The position numbers and the translations under genes were made by a program. The notes beneath the pieces were generated by a model. That model was given only the letters and a program-made list of their open reading frames with translations, was not told where the DNA came from and did no database searches. A DNA stretch of 64,000 bases from Streptococcus macedonicus ACA-DC 198 (GTDB taxonomy: Bacteria > Bacillota > Bacilli > Lactobacillales > Streptococcaceae). This document shows, piece by piece, positions 10,723-20,113 of the stretch; position 1 is the first letter of the stretch; the number at the start of each line of letters is the position of its first letter. The DNA lies in the NCBI GenBank assembly GCA_000283635.1, contig HE613569.1, forward strand, positions 1,451,501 to 1,515,500, given 5' to 3'.

Positions 10723-11943
10723 TTAAAATGTCAGAACTTCTTGTCCGCCGTAGATAGAATGTTTTCGATTAACGATGTAAGCAAAAATCATGACCAAAAC
10801 AAAATATGGCAAATTAACAAAGCCAAATACTTCACCACCAATAAAAATAGGGGCTATAAGTGTATTGGTTGCACTACCGAATACGCTGATATAACCAGCT
10901 GCAGCGACAAATTCAACAGGCAAGCCAAAAAGATTTGCCAAAACAACTCCAAGAGATGCACCAATCGCAAAGAGTGGTGTCACTTCGCCACCTTGAAAAC
11001 CGATAGCCAAAGTTGCTACCGTTAAAAGCAATTTGAGCAACCAATCGTAGAGATAAATTTCTTTGCCTGCGAAGCTTGCTTCAATCAAATTTGTTCCCAA
11101 ACCTGAATAACGTCCATGATAGCATATCAAAAAAATCAGACTTAATAAGATACCACCAAATAGGATACGGTAATAAGGATTATCCATGACATCTTTAGAC
11201 TTTTCTTTAGCAATAGCCAACAATTTTGCAAAAAGATTTCCAACTAAGCCAAAAATAATGCCTAGTACAGCTAATTTGCAAAAAGTCATCACATCAAGTG
11301 TCAAATCTGCACTCACTAGGTGAGAAAATTTTTCCAATCCCAATGAGTGTGAAGTCGCACTTGCTACAAAAGAAGCGACAGTCATCGGAAGCAGAGCCTG
11401 TAATTGCAGTTTGCCAAGCACCAGAATCTCTAAAGCAAAGAAAACCGCTGCTATCGGCGTTTGAAAAAGCCCTGCAAAACCAGCTGCCATACCAGTAACC
11501 AGAAAAAGACGTGAGCTATTTTCAAAATCAAAGAAACGGCTAAAACCATGAGCAATCGCCGCCCCTAGTTGAACCGCTACGCCTTCTCGTCCAGCACTAC
11601 CTCCAAAAAGGTGTGTTAACCATGTTGCCAAAGTGACTAGAGGAACCAAAATAAGCGGAATTTCCTTTTCTTGGCTTTGACCAACTGCAAAAACTAAGCC
11701 CATTCCTTTGCTTGCTCGCTCATCTGCCTTTTGATAAAGAAAAACAATTAAAAGCCCAATAATTCCTAAAAATGGGATAAGATAGTTGAAATGTTCTGTT
11801 CGAAAATTGCTAAGAAAAAGTAACACGCGACCAAATACAGTATCAACAAAACCAACCAAAAGCCCAATAACAATGCTAACTAACACTAATTTTAGCAAGA
11901 GCAGATAAGAATAATCTTCATTGTCATTCAGTTTCTTTATCAT
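10723..11943 (-). CDS. ClC-family chloride channel/antiporter-like membrane protein
   Basis: 406-aa polytopic protein of the ClC family. Family motifs are GGSAGREGVAVQLG (about residues 113–126, GREGx with the gating glutamate), GMAAGFAGLFQTPIAAVFFALE and GFQGGEVTPLFAIGASLG. The first anion-site motif GSGIP is not evident; the matching place reads SKGMGLVFAVG. It has no C-terminal CBS domains. The transported anion (chloride, or fluoride as in CLC-F proteins) cannot be decided. It is 13 bases downstream of the chorismate mutase gene, so the two are probably one operon. Confidence 0.85.
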   Translation of the reverse strand: MIKKLNDNEDYSYLLLLKLVLVSIVIGLLVGFVDTVFGRVLLFLSNFRTEHFNYLIPFLGIIGLLIVFLYQKADERASKGMGLVFAVGQSQEKEIPLILVPLVTLATWLTHLFGGSAGREGVAVQLGAAIAHGFSRFFDFENSSRLFLVTGMAAGFAGLFQTPIAAVFFALEILVLGKLQLQALLPMTVASFVASATSHSLGLEKFSHLVSADLTLDVMTFCKLAVLGIIFGLVGNLFAKLLAIAKEKSKDVMDNPYYRILFGGILLSLIFLICYHGRYSGLGTNLIEASFAGKEIYLYDWLLKLLLTVATLAIGFQGGEVTPLFAIGASLGVVLANLFGLPVEFVAAAGYISVFGSATNTLIAPIFIGGEVFGFVNLPYFVLVMIFAYIVNRKHSIYGGQEVLTF

Positions 11944-11956
11944 CTTCTCGCACCTC

Positions 11957-12235
11957 TCAATCTAAATCATTATCGAGTTGTTTTGCTTGGTAGTCACGTG
12001 AATTTTTCATGATATCTGCAAATGTGTTAACAATCGTTTGTTCAAACGCTCTATCTTCGACACGACTTGCTGCCTTTTGAAGCACTGCGTCTTCACGGCT
12101 AGTATCTAAAATAGGTTTTCCTGTAGCTTTCTTGTAAGCAACAACTTGATTAACTAACTGCAGGCGTTTTTCCAATAAAGCGACCAACTCCTGATCAACG
12201 TGATCAATTTCCTGACGGATAGTATCTAAATTCAT
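11957..12235 (-). CDS. Chorismate mutase (AroQ type)
   Basis: Stand-alone 92-aa AroQ-fold enzyme that turns chorismate into prephenate on the way to Phe and Tyr. The pattern IRQEIDHVDQELVALLEKRLQLVNQVVAYKK holds the usual helical framework with Arg and Lys active-site residues; residues around REDAVLQKAASR belong to the second helix. Either the ATG at 12235 or the TTG just before it could start; AAAGGG lies upstream of both. It precedes the ClC gene. The grouping of rplS, ClC and this gene near flavodoxin is known in streptococci. Confidence 0.9.
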   Translation of the reverse strand: MNLDTIRQEIDHVDQELVALLEKRLQLVNQVVAYKKATGKPILDTSREDAVLQKAASRVEDRAFEQTIVNTFADIMKNSRDYQAKQLDNDLD

Positions 12236-12275
12236 CAATAAGATGCCCTTTCTAAACTAATAGCTCATTTTTATA

Positions 12276-12968
12276 TTATGCTTTCTTTTTACCTCTTCGC
12301 TTCAAATAAGTAGCGACTAAATAAACAACAGCAACAATAACCAAAAGCACTATGATACGTTTAAGATTACCTGCAACAACCGCATCACCACCAAGCGCAT
12401 AAACGAAACTGCTCGGAGCCACTCCAATGGTTATATAGAGAAGCCATTTACGCCAAGAAAGCTTGGTTTCAGCGACATGATAATTGACAAGAATCGTTGG
12501 CACAATCGGTATCATATAGCCTAAAATAATTCCAAAATCTGTATTTTCAAGTGCATCATTGCCAGCAAATCGATTTTTCAATCTTTTCTCACTATCTGTG
12601 ATGTCAATCATTTTAAGAATCTTGATAAAAACAAAATTCCCCAAAATATTGCTAAAAACGTTCATCAAAAATCCGATACCAGGACCATAAACAACGCCGT
12701 TAAATATTGCAAAGATAGCATTAGACATAAATGGAATGGCAGCCGTAACCGCCGTTAACAAAATTAAAATAACAAAATTGAGGAGTGTTTTTGAGCGCAA
12801 TTGCGACAGAATAACTTTCATTCCAGCTTGAGAACGTGATTGCAAAAAAGTGACAATAATGTCCCAATGCCCGATCACATAAATCACAAAATAGCTAACT
12901 ACCGCAATAACACCAATCGTTATTAAAATCTTGCGTAGGTCATCGTACCCGTACTTAAATTTTTTCAT
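12276..12968 (-). CDS. TVP38/TMEM64 (VTT/DedA-like) membrane protein
   Basis: 230-aa membrane protein with about six helices and a basic C-terminus (KRRGKKKA). The segment TAAIPFMSNAIFAIFNGVVYGPGIGFLMN followed by a Gly/Asn-rich LGNFVFIKIL is the VTT-domain core. Related proteins are lipid scramblase or transport-like proteins; the bacterial role is mostly unknown. It sits between chorismate mutase and the broken sufB, probably as its own unit. Confidence 0.8.
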   Translation of the reverse strand: MKKFKYGYDDLRKILITIGVIAVVSYFVIYVIGHWDIIVTFLQSRSQAGMKVILSQLRSKTLLNFVILILLTAVTAAIPFMSNAIFAIFNGVVYGPGIGFLMNVFSNILGNFVFIKILKMIDITDSEKRLKNRFAGNDALENTDFGIILGYMIPIVPTILVNYHVAETKLSWRKWLLYITIGVAPSSFVYALGGDAVVAGNLKRIIVLLVIVAVVYLVATYLKRRGKKKA

Positions 12969-13065
12969 ACCGCTACCATTATAAAGAAAACTTTTTCACT
13001 TGACAAGATGAGTGTAGAAGGCTTTTTGAACATGTTAGCTAAAATGATTAAGGCATCTTATTTGA

Positions 13066-14450
13066 TTAACCAACTGAACCTTCCATGCTCATGGTAATCA
13101 GACTGTTTAATTCAACAGCGTATTCCATTGGCAATTCTTTCGTAATTGGCTCCATAAAGCCGTTGATAATCATTGCTGTTGCTTCTTCTTCTGAAATACC
13201 TCGGCTTATCATGTAGTACAACTGGTCCTCAGATACTTTGGAAACTTTAGCTTCATGTTCCAAAGCCACATTTGAATTGTGAATTTCATTGAATGGAATT
13301 GTATCTGAACTTGATAAATCATCCATGAGAATCGTATCACATTCAATGTAGGATTTTGAGCCACCACTATTTTTGCCAAAATAAACAGAACCACGATAGT
13401 CTGTCTTACCACCGTCTTTGGCAACTGATTTAGAAATCAAGGTTGAAGAAGTATGTGGAGCATTGTGATATATCTTACAACCCGCATCCAGATGTTGTCC
13501 ATAATTTGCAAATGCCATAGATAGAACTGATGTTCGGGCGTGTGGTCCATTTAAGATAGAACATGGGTATTTCATGTTAACCTTACTTCCGAGGTTACCG
13601 TCAATCCATTCTAACATACCGTTTTCTTCAACTGTTCCACGTTCAGTAACAAGATTATAGACATTGTCAGACCAGTTTTAAATGGTTGTGTAGCGAAAAC
13701 TTGCATCACGTTTAACGATAATTTCAACCGTTGCCGCATGCAGACTATTGGTTGTGTAATTTGGCGCAGTACAGCCTTCGATGTATTGAATAGAAGCACC
13801 TTCATCTACGATAATCAAACTACGTTCAAATTGCCCAGCGTTTTCACCCTTAATGCGGAAATAGGTTTGAACAGGAATTTCACATTGCACGCCCTTAGGA
13901 ACGTAAATAAAGGTTCCACCTGACCAAACAGCACCGTTTAAAGCAGCGAATTTATGCTCGCTATTAGAGACGATTTTCCCAAAATATTTTTTGAAAAGGT
14001 CAGGGTATTCTTGCAAGGCTGTGTCTGTATCTGTAAAGATAATGCCTTGCTTTTTGAATTCATCTTTCATATTGTGGTAAACCACTTCAGATTCATACTG
14101 TGCTACTGCACCTGACAAAAATTGGCGTTCCGCCTCTGGAATTCCAAGACGTTCAAAGGTTTGCTTGATTTTGTCAGGAACATCATCCCAGTTATTGGCA
14201 CGACGGTCGGATAACTTTTGAAAATAAATGACATCATCAAAATCAATTCCAGAAAGGTCCGGACCCTAATCAGTCATTGGGAGTTTATGGAATAGCTCCA
14301 AACTGTTTAAGCGATACTCGAGCATCCAATCAGGCTCATTTTCACCTTTGATATATTGCGTACGATTTCCTCTGTCAACCCCTTACCTGTGGAATAGGTC
14401 GGATTGACATCATCGTGAAAACCGTAATCGTATTCTCTATTTTTTGCCAT
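13066..14450 (-). pseudogene. sufB: Broken sufB, Fe-S cluster assembly scaffold
   Basis: Near full-length SufB (about 461 codons) read from ATG 14450 (MAKNREYDYGFHDDVNPTYS, GAGG upstream) to 13066. It keeps [15 protein letters not shown], the [13 protein letters not shown] block and the C-terminal [12 protein letters not shown] and [10 protein letters not shown]. Lesions: a frameshift at about 14345–14370, TAG at 14266–14268 where a tryptophan is expected, and in-frame TAA at 13678–13680 where Q precedes NWSDNVYN. In streptococci sufB ends the sufCDSUB operon; here it is alone. It may be a decayed second copy. Confidence 0.88.
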
Positions 14451-14692
14451 ATAAAACCTCATTTCTAAACAAGACTTCGTCCTTATATGACCAACTAAAA
14501 CTTTCTTTATCAGTCAAAGTCTGCAAAGAGAGAAAATTACTTAAATTGCTGCAAAACGCTTCAAAATTCAGTAATATCAAAGCCTTGCTATTTTAATTAT
14601 TATACCTTCTTTGGCAAAGATTTTCACATAAAAAGTATTAAAATACAGCTTTTTAACATAAAAATAACTTTTATCAGCATTTATACAACAAA

Positions 14693-14714
14693 AAAAGAGG
14701 TTGAACCTCTTTTT
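14693..14714 (-). terminator. Terminator after flavodoxin
   Basis: AAAAGAGG and CCTCTTTT pair around TTGAA, ending in T residues on the minus strand directly after the flavodoxin stop. Confidence 0.85.
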
Positions 14715-14716
14715 GA

Positions 14717-15160
14717 TTAATTTGCTTTTTCAGAAATTGTTTCTGCAAAAGCTTCCAATTTTTGAATATCTTCATCATCAGCTGACAAATCAACCTTGAT
14801 AGAATCAGCACCTTTTGTAGCACCAGTTAATGCAAATTGAGCTTCAAATTCATCAACTGCTTTACAGAAATAATCGTAGAAAGTATCACCAGAACCAACA
14901 ACACCAAAGATTTTATCTGACAAATCAACGTCGGCAAGATCTTCGTAGAAATCAACGATTTCGTCTGGCAAGTCACCGTCGCCATAAGTGTATGATGCTA
15001 CGATAGCAACATCAGCATCTTCAAAATCAGCTGCATCAACGGTTGTGCATTCGTCAACTTCGACAGTGTGTCCAAGTTCTTCAAATTTATTTCCTACAAT
15101 GTCAGCAATTTCTTCAGTATTTCCTGTCATGCTGGCATAGACAATCTTAACTAAAGCCAT
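14717..15160 (-). CDS. Flavodoxin (short chain)
   Basis: 147-aa FMN electron carrier. The phosphate-binding loop is SMTGNTEEIAD (about residues 10–20), followed by the typical SYTYGDGDLPDEIVDFYEDL and the GSGDTFYDYFCKAVDEF loop that stack on FMN. It is strongly acidic. The start at 15160 (MALVKIVYAS) has GGAGG five bases upstream; four upstream codons of the open frame are not used. Closed by its own terminator. Confidence 0.93.
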   Translation of the reverse strand: MALVKIVYASMTGNTEEIADIVGNKFEELGHTVEVDECTTVDAADFEDADVAIVASYTYGDGDLPDEIVDFYEDLADVDLSDKIFGVVGSGDTFYDYFCKAVDEFEAQFALTGATKGADSIKVDLSADDEDIQKLEAFAETISEKAN

Positions 15161-15201
15161 AGTTTCCTCCAAACATAAATTACCACTATTGTAGCATATT
15201 T

Positions 15202-16221
15202 TTACAGAAATGTTTCATATAAATTGTCTATTTTTGATAACAATTCAGCTTTTTGGGCTTCATTTGTGAAAGAAGCCTGGATAGCATTTTTATTAAAGGC
15301 TAGAAAATCAGCTACGCTTACCCCAAAATGTTTGAAAAAAAGAGCATATTCTTTGGTTAAATTGGTATCAGAAACTGTTCGGTTATCCGTATTAATCGTA
15401 ATTTTAGCGCCAGCATTTTTTAAAGCTAGAAATGGAAATTCATCCAATGATTTAGCGGCTTTTGTCTGTAAATTACTTGTTAAACATAGCTCTGCTGTAA
15501 CACCCTTTTCGATGAACTCTTGAATTAATTCAGGCTGATTGTAAATAGCTGTACTATGCCCGATGCGCTTAATATCAAGGGCGATAGAGTCTGCAATATA
15601 ATGCGCACAGCCACATTCTCCAGCATGAAAAGTCATTGGAAGTCCTAGCGCTTGTATTTCTTTAATCAAATCGGCCAATTGAGCAGGTGGAAAGTCCAAT
15701 TCATTTCCCGCAAAGTCAAAACCAACCAAACCTTTTTCAGCTAACTCAACAACATGTTCAAAAATATCTCGCGTCACTTCTTTTGGCGACTGCTTCATGC
15801 CACAGACGAGCACTTTAGCGACAATGCCAAATTCTTCTTCAGCTTGCTTGAGCCCAGCAAGCACTGCTTCTACCGTCTCAGAAGCACTCAAGTCCTCATC
15901 CATTGACAATTCAGGCGCAAAACGAATTTCAGTATAAATCACATTTTCTTGTGCTGCTTGTCTTGCAACGTCATAAGCTGCCAAATGTAGCGCTTCTTTG
16001 GTCTGTAAAAGTGGACGAACAAAATCAAAAGTTTTGAGATAATCCATTAAAGATTCTGCATTTTCTGGCGCAACCACCAATTGTTTCAGCTCTTTATCTG
16101 ATTCTGGCACTGTTATATTTGCCATTTCTGCCAATTGACGAATGACCTCCAGCGAGATAGAACCATCCAAATGACAATGTAATTCTGCTTTTGCTAAATC
16201 CTTTAATGTTGTTTTATCCAA
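15202..16221 (-). CDS. add: Adenosine deaminase
   Basis: Zn-dependent hydrolase that converts adenosine or deoxyadenosine to inosine for purine salvage. The 340-aa protein has the metal motif HCHLDGS near the N-terminus (His about 15 and 17), the catalytic stretch TFHAGECG, and [11 protein letters not shown] with the C-terminal metal Asp. I choose the TTG at 16221 as start ([17 protein letters not shown]) because AAGGAGG ends 5 bases upstream. The GTG ten codons earlier has no such site and overlaps a -10-like TGTTAAAAT. Confidence 0.93.
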   Translation of the reverse strand: MDKTTLKDLAKAELHCHLDGSISLEVIRQLAEMANITVPESDKELKQLVVAPENAESLMDYLKTFDFVRPLLQTKEALHLAAYDVARQAAQENVIYTEIRFAPELSMDEDLSASETVEAVLAGLKQAEEEFGIVAKVLVCGMKQSPKEVTRDIFEHVVELAEKGLVGFDFAGNELDFPPAQLADLIKEIQALGLPMTFHAGECGCAHYIADSIALDIKRIGHSTAIYNQPELIQEFIEKGVTAELCLTSNLQTKAAKSLDEFPFLALKNAGAKITINTDNRTVSDTNLTKEYALFFKHFGVSVADFLAFNKNAIQASFTNEAQKAELLSKIDNLYETFL

Positions 16222-16251
16222 GTTAGCCTCCTTAATAAATTTTTTAGCCAC

Positions 16252-16622
16252 TATTTTAACACATTATTGCATCTTTGATAAGGAGTTTTGGGAATTTTTT
16301 TGATTACTCTGTATAAAAACACCAGCTGAATTCAGCTGGATTTTGTAATCTAACCCTTATTAAAGTTTCTTACAAGTGATTAAAACAGTTGCTTCGTGTT
16401 GCCCAAGTTTTGAGAAATTATTTTGTAGAATCCACATAAAAAATGCCATATAAAATCATTCTAAGTCAGAAAAAAAGTTATCGCTTTGAACATCAAAATA
16501 GAGAGAACCAATCTGATTCTCTCTAGATGTTAGTGATAAGTCACCCACTACAGTTGACAATGAGCCGATTTTTTCTGTCCAACTTTTGGGGTGCGATTCA
16601 GTTAGCGTCCTTTTAATATATA
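16252..16622. other. Non-coding region between add and asnS
   Basis: No gene seen. It holds a perfect 18-base palindrome (CCAGCTGAATTCAGCTGG, 16322–16339) flanked by an A tract and ATTTTG, which looks like a terminator, and insertion-sequence end relics at 16500–16605. Confidence 0.6.
16500..16605 (-). mobile_element. Relic ends of an ISL3-like and an IS3-like element
   Basis: Minus strand from 16566 reads GGCTCATTGTCAACTGTAGT, similar to the ISL3-family end (GGCTCTTTGTCAACTGTAGT in IS1167-like elements), then an inner hairpin AGAGAGAA/TTCTCTCT. Just upstream, TGAATCGCACCCC followed by AAAAGTTGGACAGAAA resembles an IS3-family (IS150-group) end. No transposase remains. The comparison is from memory. 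Confidence 0.45.
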
Positions 16623-17969
16623 CTAAGGTTTAATACGGTTTAGCATACGTGGGAATGGAATGGCTTCACGGATGTGTTTTGTTCCAGCCACGAATGTTAC
16701 CATACGTTCGATACCGATACCAAATCCAGCATGTGGTACTGAACCATATTTACGAAGGTCAAGGTAGAATTCGTATTCTGATTTATCCATTTCAAGGGCA
16801 TCCATTTTAGCCACAAGAGCATCGTAATCATCTTCACGTACTGAACCACCAATGATTTCACCGTAACCTTCTGGTGCAAGAAGATCAGCACACAAAACGC
16901 GTTCTGGGTTACCAGGAACTGGTTTCATGTAGAAGGCTTTGAAGCTTGCCGGATAGTTGATAACGAATGTTGGAACACCAAAATAGTTTGAAATCCAAGT
17001 TTCATGTGGTGAACCGAAGTCATCACCGTGTTCTAGGTGTTCGTAATCAGCATCTTCGTCATTTTCATGTTCTTGAAGAAGCGAGATAGCATCATCGTAA
17101 GAAACACGTTTGAATGGTTCTGCAATGTATTTTTTAAGCAAATCAACGTCACGTTCCAAGATTTCAAGGGCTTGTGGAGCACGGTCAAGAACACCTTGGA
17201 TAAGAGCTTTAACATAAGCTTCTTGAAGATCAAGAGATTCTTCGTGTGAAAGGAATGAATATTCAGCATCCATCATCCAGAACTCAGTCAAGTGACGGCG
17301 AGTTTTTGATTTTTCAGCACGGAAAACAGGACCGAAGTCAAAGACACGACCAAGCGCCATAGCACCAGCTTCCAGGTATAATTGACCTGATTGGCTCAAG
17401 TAAGCAGGTGTACCAAAGTAGTCTGTTTCAAACAATTCTGTTGAATCTTCAGCAGCATTTCCAGACAAGATTGGGCTATCAAATTTGATGAAGCCATTTT
17501 TATCAAAGAATTCATAAGTTGCATAGATAATTGCATTACGAACTTGCATGATAGCCATTTGTTTGCGTGAACGCAACCACAAGTGACGGTGATCCATTAG
17601 GAAATCTGTACCATGTTCTTTTGGAGTGATTGGGTAATCTTCTGAATGACCAACAATTTCAAGGTCTGTCACATCAAGCTCATAACCAAATTTTGAACGA
17701 GAATCTTCTTTGACAATACCTGTGATAAGGATAGAAGTTTCTTGGTTAAGGTGTTTGATAGTATTGAATTTTTCAGTTCCTTCTTCTTCACCAAATTTTT
17801 CGATGAAGTTTGGTTTGAAAGCAACAGCTTGGAAGAATGCTGTTCCGTCACGAAGTTGTAGGAAGGCAATTTTCCCTTTTCCTGATTTGTTGGCAACCCA
17901 AGCACCAATTTTGACTTCTTCACCAACATGGTCTTTAACATCAATAATAGATACGTAATCTTTAGACAT
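16623..17969 (-). CDS. asnS: Asparaginyl-tRNA synthetase
   Basis: 448-aa class IIb synthetase that charges tRNA-Asn. The N-terminal OB-fold anticodon domain (residues 1–110) includes [23 protein letters not shown]. Class II motif 2 is [21 protein letters not shown], and motif 3 is [13 protein letters not shown] near the C-terminus. The start at 17969 (MSKDYVSI) is preceded by GAGGAAAT. Last gene of the dinG–tseB-like–aspC–chagasin–asnS cluster. Confidence 0.97.
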   Translation of the reverse strand: MSKDYVSIIDVKDHVGEEVKIGAWVANKSGKGKIAFLQLRDGTAFFQAVAFKPNFIEKFGEEEGTEKFNTIKHLNQETSILITGIVKEDSRSKFGYELDVTDLEIVGHSEDYPITPKEHGTDFLMDHRHLWLRSRKQMAIMQVRNAIIYATYEFFDKNGFIKFDSPILSGNAAEDSTELFETDYFGTPAYLSQSGQLYLEAGAMALGRVFDFGPVFRAEKSKTRRHLTEFWMMDAEYSFLSHEESLDLQEAYVKALIQGVLDRAPQALEILERDVDLLKKYIAEPFKRVSYDDAISLLQEHENDEDADYEHLEHGDDFGSPHETWISNYFGVPTFVINYPASFKAFYMKPVPGNPERVLCADLLAPEGYGEIIGGSVREDDYDALVAKMDALEMDKSEYEFYLDLRKYGSVPHAGFGIGIERMVTFVAGTKHIREAIPFPRMLNRIKP

Positions 17970-17987
17970 ATTTCCTCTTTTCAACTA

Positions 17988-18431
17988 TTACTCTGACACT
18001 TCTGTCAGTTTAATCTTACTTATTTTATTTTTTGTGCTATTGATTGTGACTTGGTAGGTCATTTCTTTTTCACCGCCGTCCCAGTCTTGACAATAAGTTA
18101 ACTTGAAAGATTGCTTTCCAGATTTTATCACCTTTCCTGTCAATTGACTATAACCGCCAGAACCTACGGTATCTGATTTACTTGGATAAGTGTGATAAGT
18201 TACACCTTCTAAAGCAATAGCTTCGCTATTAACATCACTAGCTACCCAAGAATATCCCGTGCTGCTGTTGCTAGCCAAATCAATTTCAAAGGTCTTTTCA
18301 TCTGTACTAACACGATAATCTCCAAGTTCTGTTAGCTTGGGAGAGCTTGGTTTGAAATGAATTCCCAATCCGACTAATACAATTCCTAAAAAGGCGACTA
18401 ATACAATAATGATTTTTCGTCTTTTAGACAT
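17988..18431 (-). CDS. Chagasin-like (I42) cysteine-peptidase inhibitor, membrane-anchored
   Basis: 147-aa protein with an N-terminal membrane helix (about residues 5–24, after KRRK) and an exported domain. The exported part has the three binding loops of the chagasin/I42 family in order: NSSTGYSW (family NPTTGY), GSGGYSQLTG (GxGG), and YCQDWDGGE in the RPW-loop position. Such proteins inhibit papain-like cysteine peptidases. It lies 3 bases after aspC and upstream of asnS, so it is part of the same operon. Target unknown. Confidence 0.72.
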   Translation of the reverse strand: MSKRRKIIIVLVAFLGIVLVGLGIHFKPSSPKLTELGDYRVSTDEKTFEIDLASNSSTGYSWVASDVNSEAIALEGVTYHTYPSKSDTVGSGGYSQLTGKVIKSGKQSFKLTYCQDWDGGEKEMTYQVTINSTKNKISKIKLTEVSE

Positions 18432-18434
18432 AGC

Positions 18435-19616
18435 TTATTTTTCCATAAAGGCTTTCAAACGATTAACAGCGTCTTTCAAAGTGTCTAAGTCAGTGGCATA
18501 GCTCAAACGAACATTTTCAGGAGCACCAAAACCTGCACCAGTGACAAGAGCAACACCTACTTCTTCAAGAATAGCTGTCGTAAATGCTGTGACATCTGTA
18601 TAGCCTTTCATTTCCATCGCTTTTTTCACGTTAGGGAAAAGGTAGAATGCCCCTTGTGGTTTAATCACTTCAAATCCAGGAACTTCATTAAGCAATGGAT
18701 AGATAGTATTAAGGCGTCCTTCGAAAGCTTGGCGCATTGTCTCAATAGAATCTTGTGGACCAGTAAGAGCTTCAATGGCTGCATATTGAGAAACGGCTGT
18801 CAAATTTGAGGTTGTTTGGCTAATAACTTTTGCCATTCCTGAAATAATTTTTTCTTCAGCAACCGCAAAACCGACACGCCAACCTGTCATGGCATAAGTT
18901 TTTGAAACACCATTAACCACAACAGTTTGTTTTCTGATAGCTTCTGAAATACTTGAGATTGGTATAAACTCATTACCGTTATAAACCAAACGTCCATAAA
19001 TATCGTCAGCAAGAATTAGAATGTTGTGTTCTACTGCCCAATTTCCGATAGCTTCCAATTCATCACGTGTGTAAATCATACCTGTTGGATTAGATGGCGA
19101 ATTTAACAAGAGAACTTTTGTTTTTTCTGTACGAGCTGCTTCAAGTTGTTCAACGGTCGCTTTGAAATGATTGCTTTCAGTTGTCGCAACAGTTACTGGC
19201 ACACCATCAACCATTTTGATTTGGTCAACATAAGACACCCAGCACGGTGTTGGGATAATGACTTCATCGCCTGGATTAAGAACAGTTGTAAAGAAAGTAT
19301 AAAGGATAAATTTTGCACCTGTTGCCACAACCACTTGATTACGGTTGATTGAATAGCCATAGAATTTTTCAATATAGCTATTAATAGCATCTTTTAATTC
19401 AGGTAGTCCTGAAGCAACTGTGTAAAAGCTTGCTTTACCATTTTGAATTGCCTCAATAGCCACATCTTGAATATTTTTAGGAGTTACAAAATCAGGTTCT
19501 CCCAAAGTAAGTGATAAAATATCACGACCTTCTGCTTTTAAGGCTTTAGCACGCGCACTTGCTGCTAGTGTCACACTTTCTTCCATGTTCAACACGCGAT
19601 TTGATAAGTTTGTCAT
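18435..19616 (-). CDS. aspC: Aspartate aminotransferase (class I)
   Basis: 393-aa PLP enzyme that interconverts aspartate/2-oxoglutarate and oxaloacetate/glutamate. Motifs: LTLGEPDF near residues 36–43, NSPSNPTGM around 168–176, and the PLP-lysine motif NGVSKTYAMTGWRVGF near residues 231–246. Its ATG overlaps the stop of the upstream gene (ATGA). Next to asnS it supplies aspartate/asparagine metabolism, an order shared with Bacillus (ypmB–aspB–asnS). Confidence 0.94.
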   Translation of the reverse strand: MTNLSNRVLNMEESVTLAASARAKALKAEGRDILSLTLGEPDFVTPKNIQDVAIEAIQNGKASFYTVASGLPELKDAINSYIEKFYGYSINRNQVVVATGAKFILYTFFTTVLNPGDEVIIPTPCWVSYVDQIKMVDGVPVTVATTESNHFKATVEQLEAARTEKTKVLLLNSPSNPTGMIYTRDELEAIGNWAVEHNILILADDIYGRLVYNGNEFIPISSISEAIRKQTVVVNGVSKTYAMTGWRVGFAVAEEKIISGMAKVISQTTSNLTAVSQYAAIEALTGPQDSIETMRQAFEGRLNTIYPLLNEVPGFEVIKPQGAFYLFPNVKKAMEMKGYTDVTAFTTAILEEVGVALVTGAGFGAPENVRLSYATDLDTLKDAVNRLKAFMEK

Positions 19617-20083
19617 ATGCCCTCCTTCTTCACGAGCTCACTTGTTTCAAAATTCACAAGATAATAACCATTAGTAGCTGTTACTTCCCAAATAGGCGTT
19701 TCGTCATAAATACCATAAACAACCTTAGAAATACCAGTCGCTCCGTTTGCTGTTGCAACTTGCTTAGCTTCTTTACGATTAATACCATCATTTACAGAAT
19801 AGACATAAACTTCACCATTGTCCCCGCCAACAGACACAATCTTTTGCTCTCCAGATGATGTTGTCCCATAAATGCTATAATACGTCTCTGAACCATTATA
19901 AAGGTCAACTGAAGATGTGTCTGTCAAATCAGCTTTTTCAACGGCAACTTGGGTAGCCAATTTTTCTGCGTCCAGTCTTGGTTTCACTGATAGATACAAA
20001 ACTGTCACCACAGAAATCAAGAGAACTAAGAAAATCAAGCTAAAACCAAGTAAATACTGTTTTACTGGTGTTATTTTTTTCAT
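19613..20083 (-). CDS. TseB-like DUF5590 membrane protein (YpmB family)
   Basis: 156-aa protein with one N-terminal membrane helix (about residues 11–33) and an exported domain with repeated beta-strand pattern (SVGGDNGEVYVYSVNDGINRKEAK, YGIYDETPIWEVTA, YYLVNFETSE). Domain and order (dinG, this gene, aspC, asnS) match YpmB. In B. subtilis YpmB (TseB) modulates PBP2A and cell elongation; transfer of that role to streptococci is inference. It overlaps aspC by 4 bases. Confidence 0.8.
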   Translation of the reverse strand: MKKITPVKQYLLGFSLIFLVLLISVVTVLYLSVKPRLDAEKLATQVAVEKADLTDTSSVDLYNGSETYYSIYGTTSSGEQKIVSVGGDNGEVYVYSVNDGINRKEAKQVATANGATGISKVVYGIYDETPIWEVTATNGYYLVNFETSELVKKEGI

Positions 20084-20113
20084 TTACTTCTCCCTTTTAG
20101 ATTATCCCCTTTA

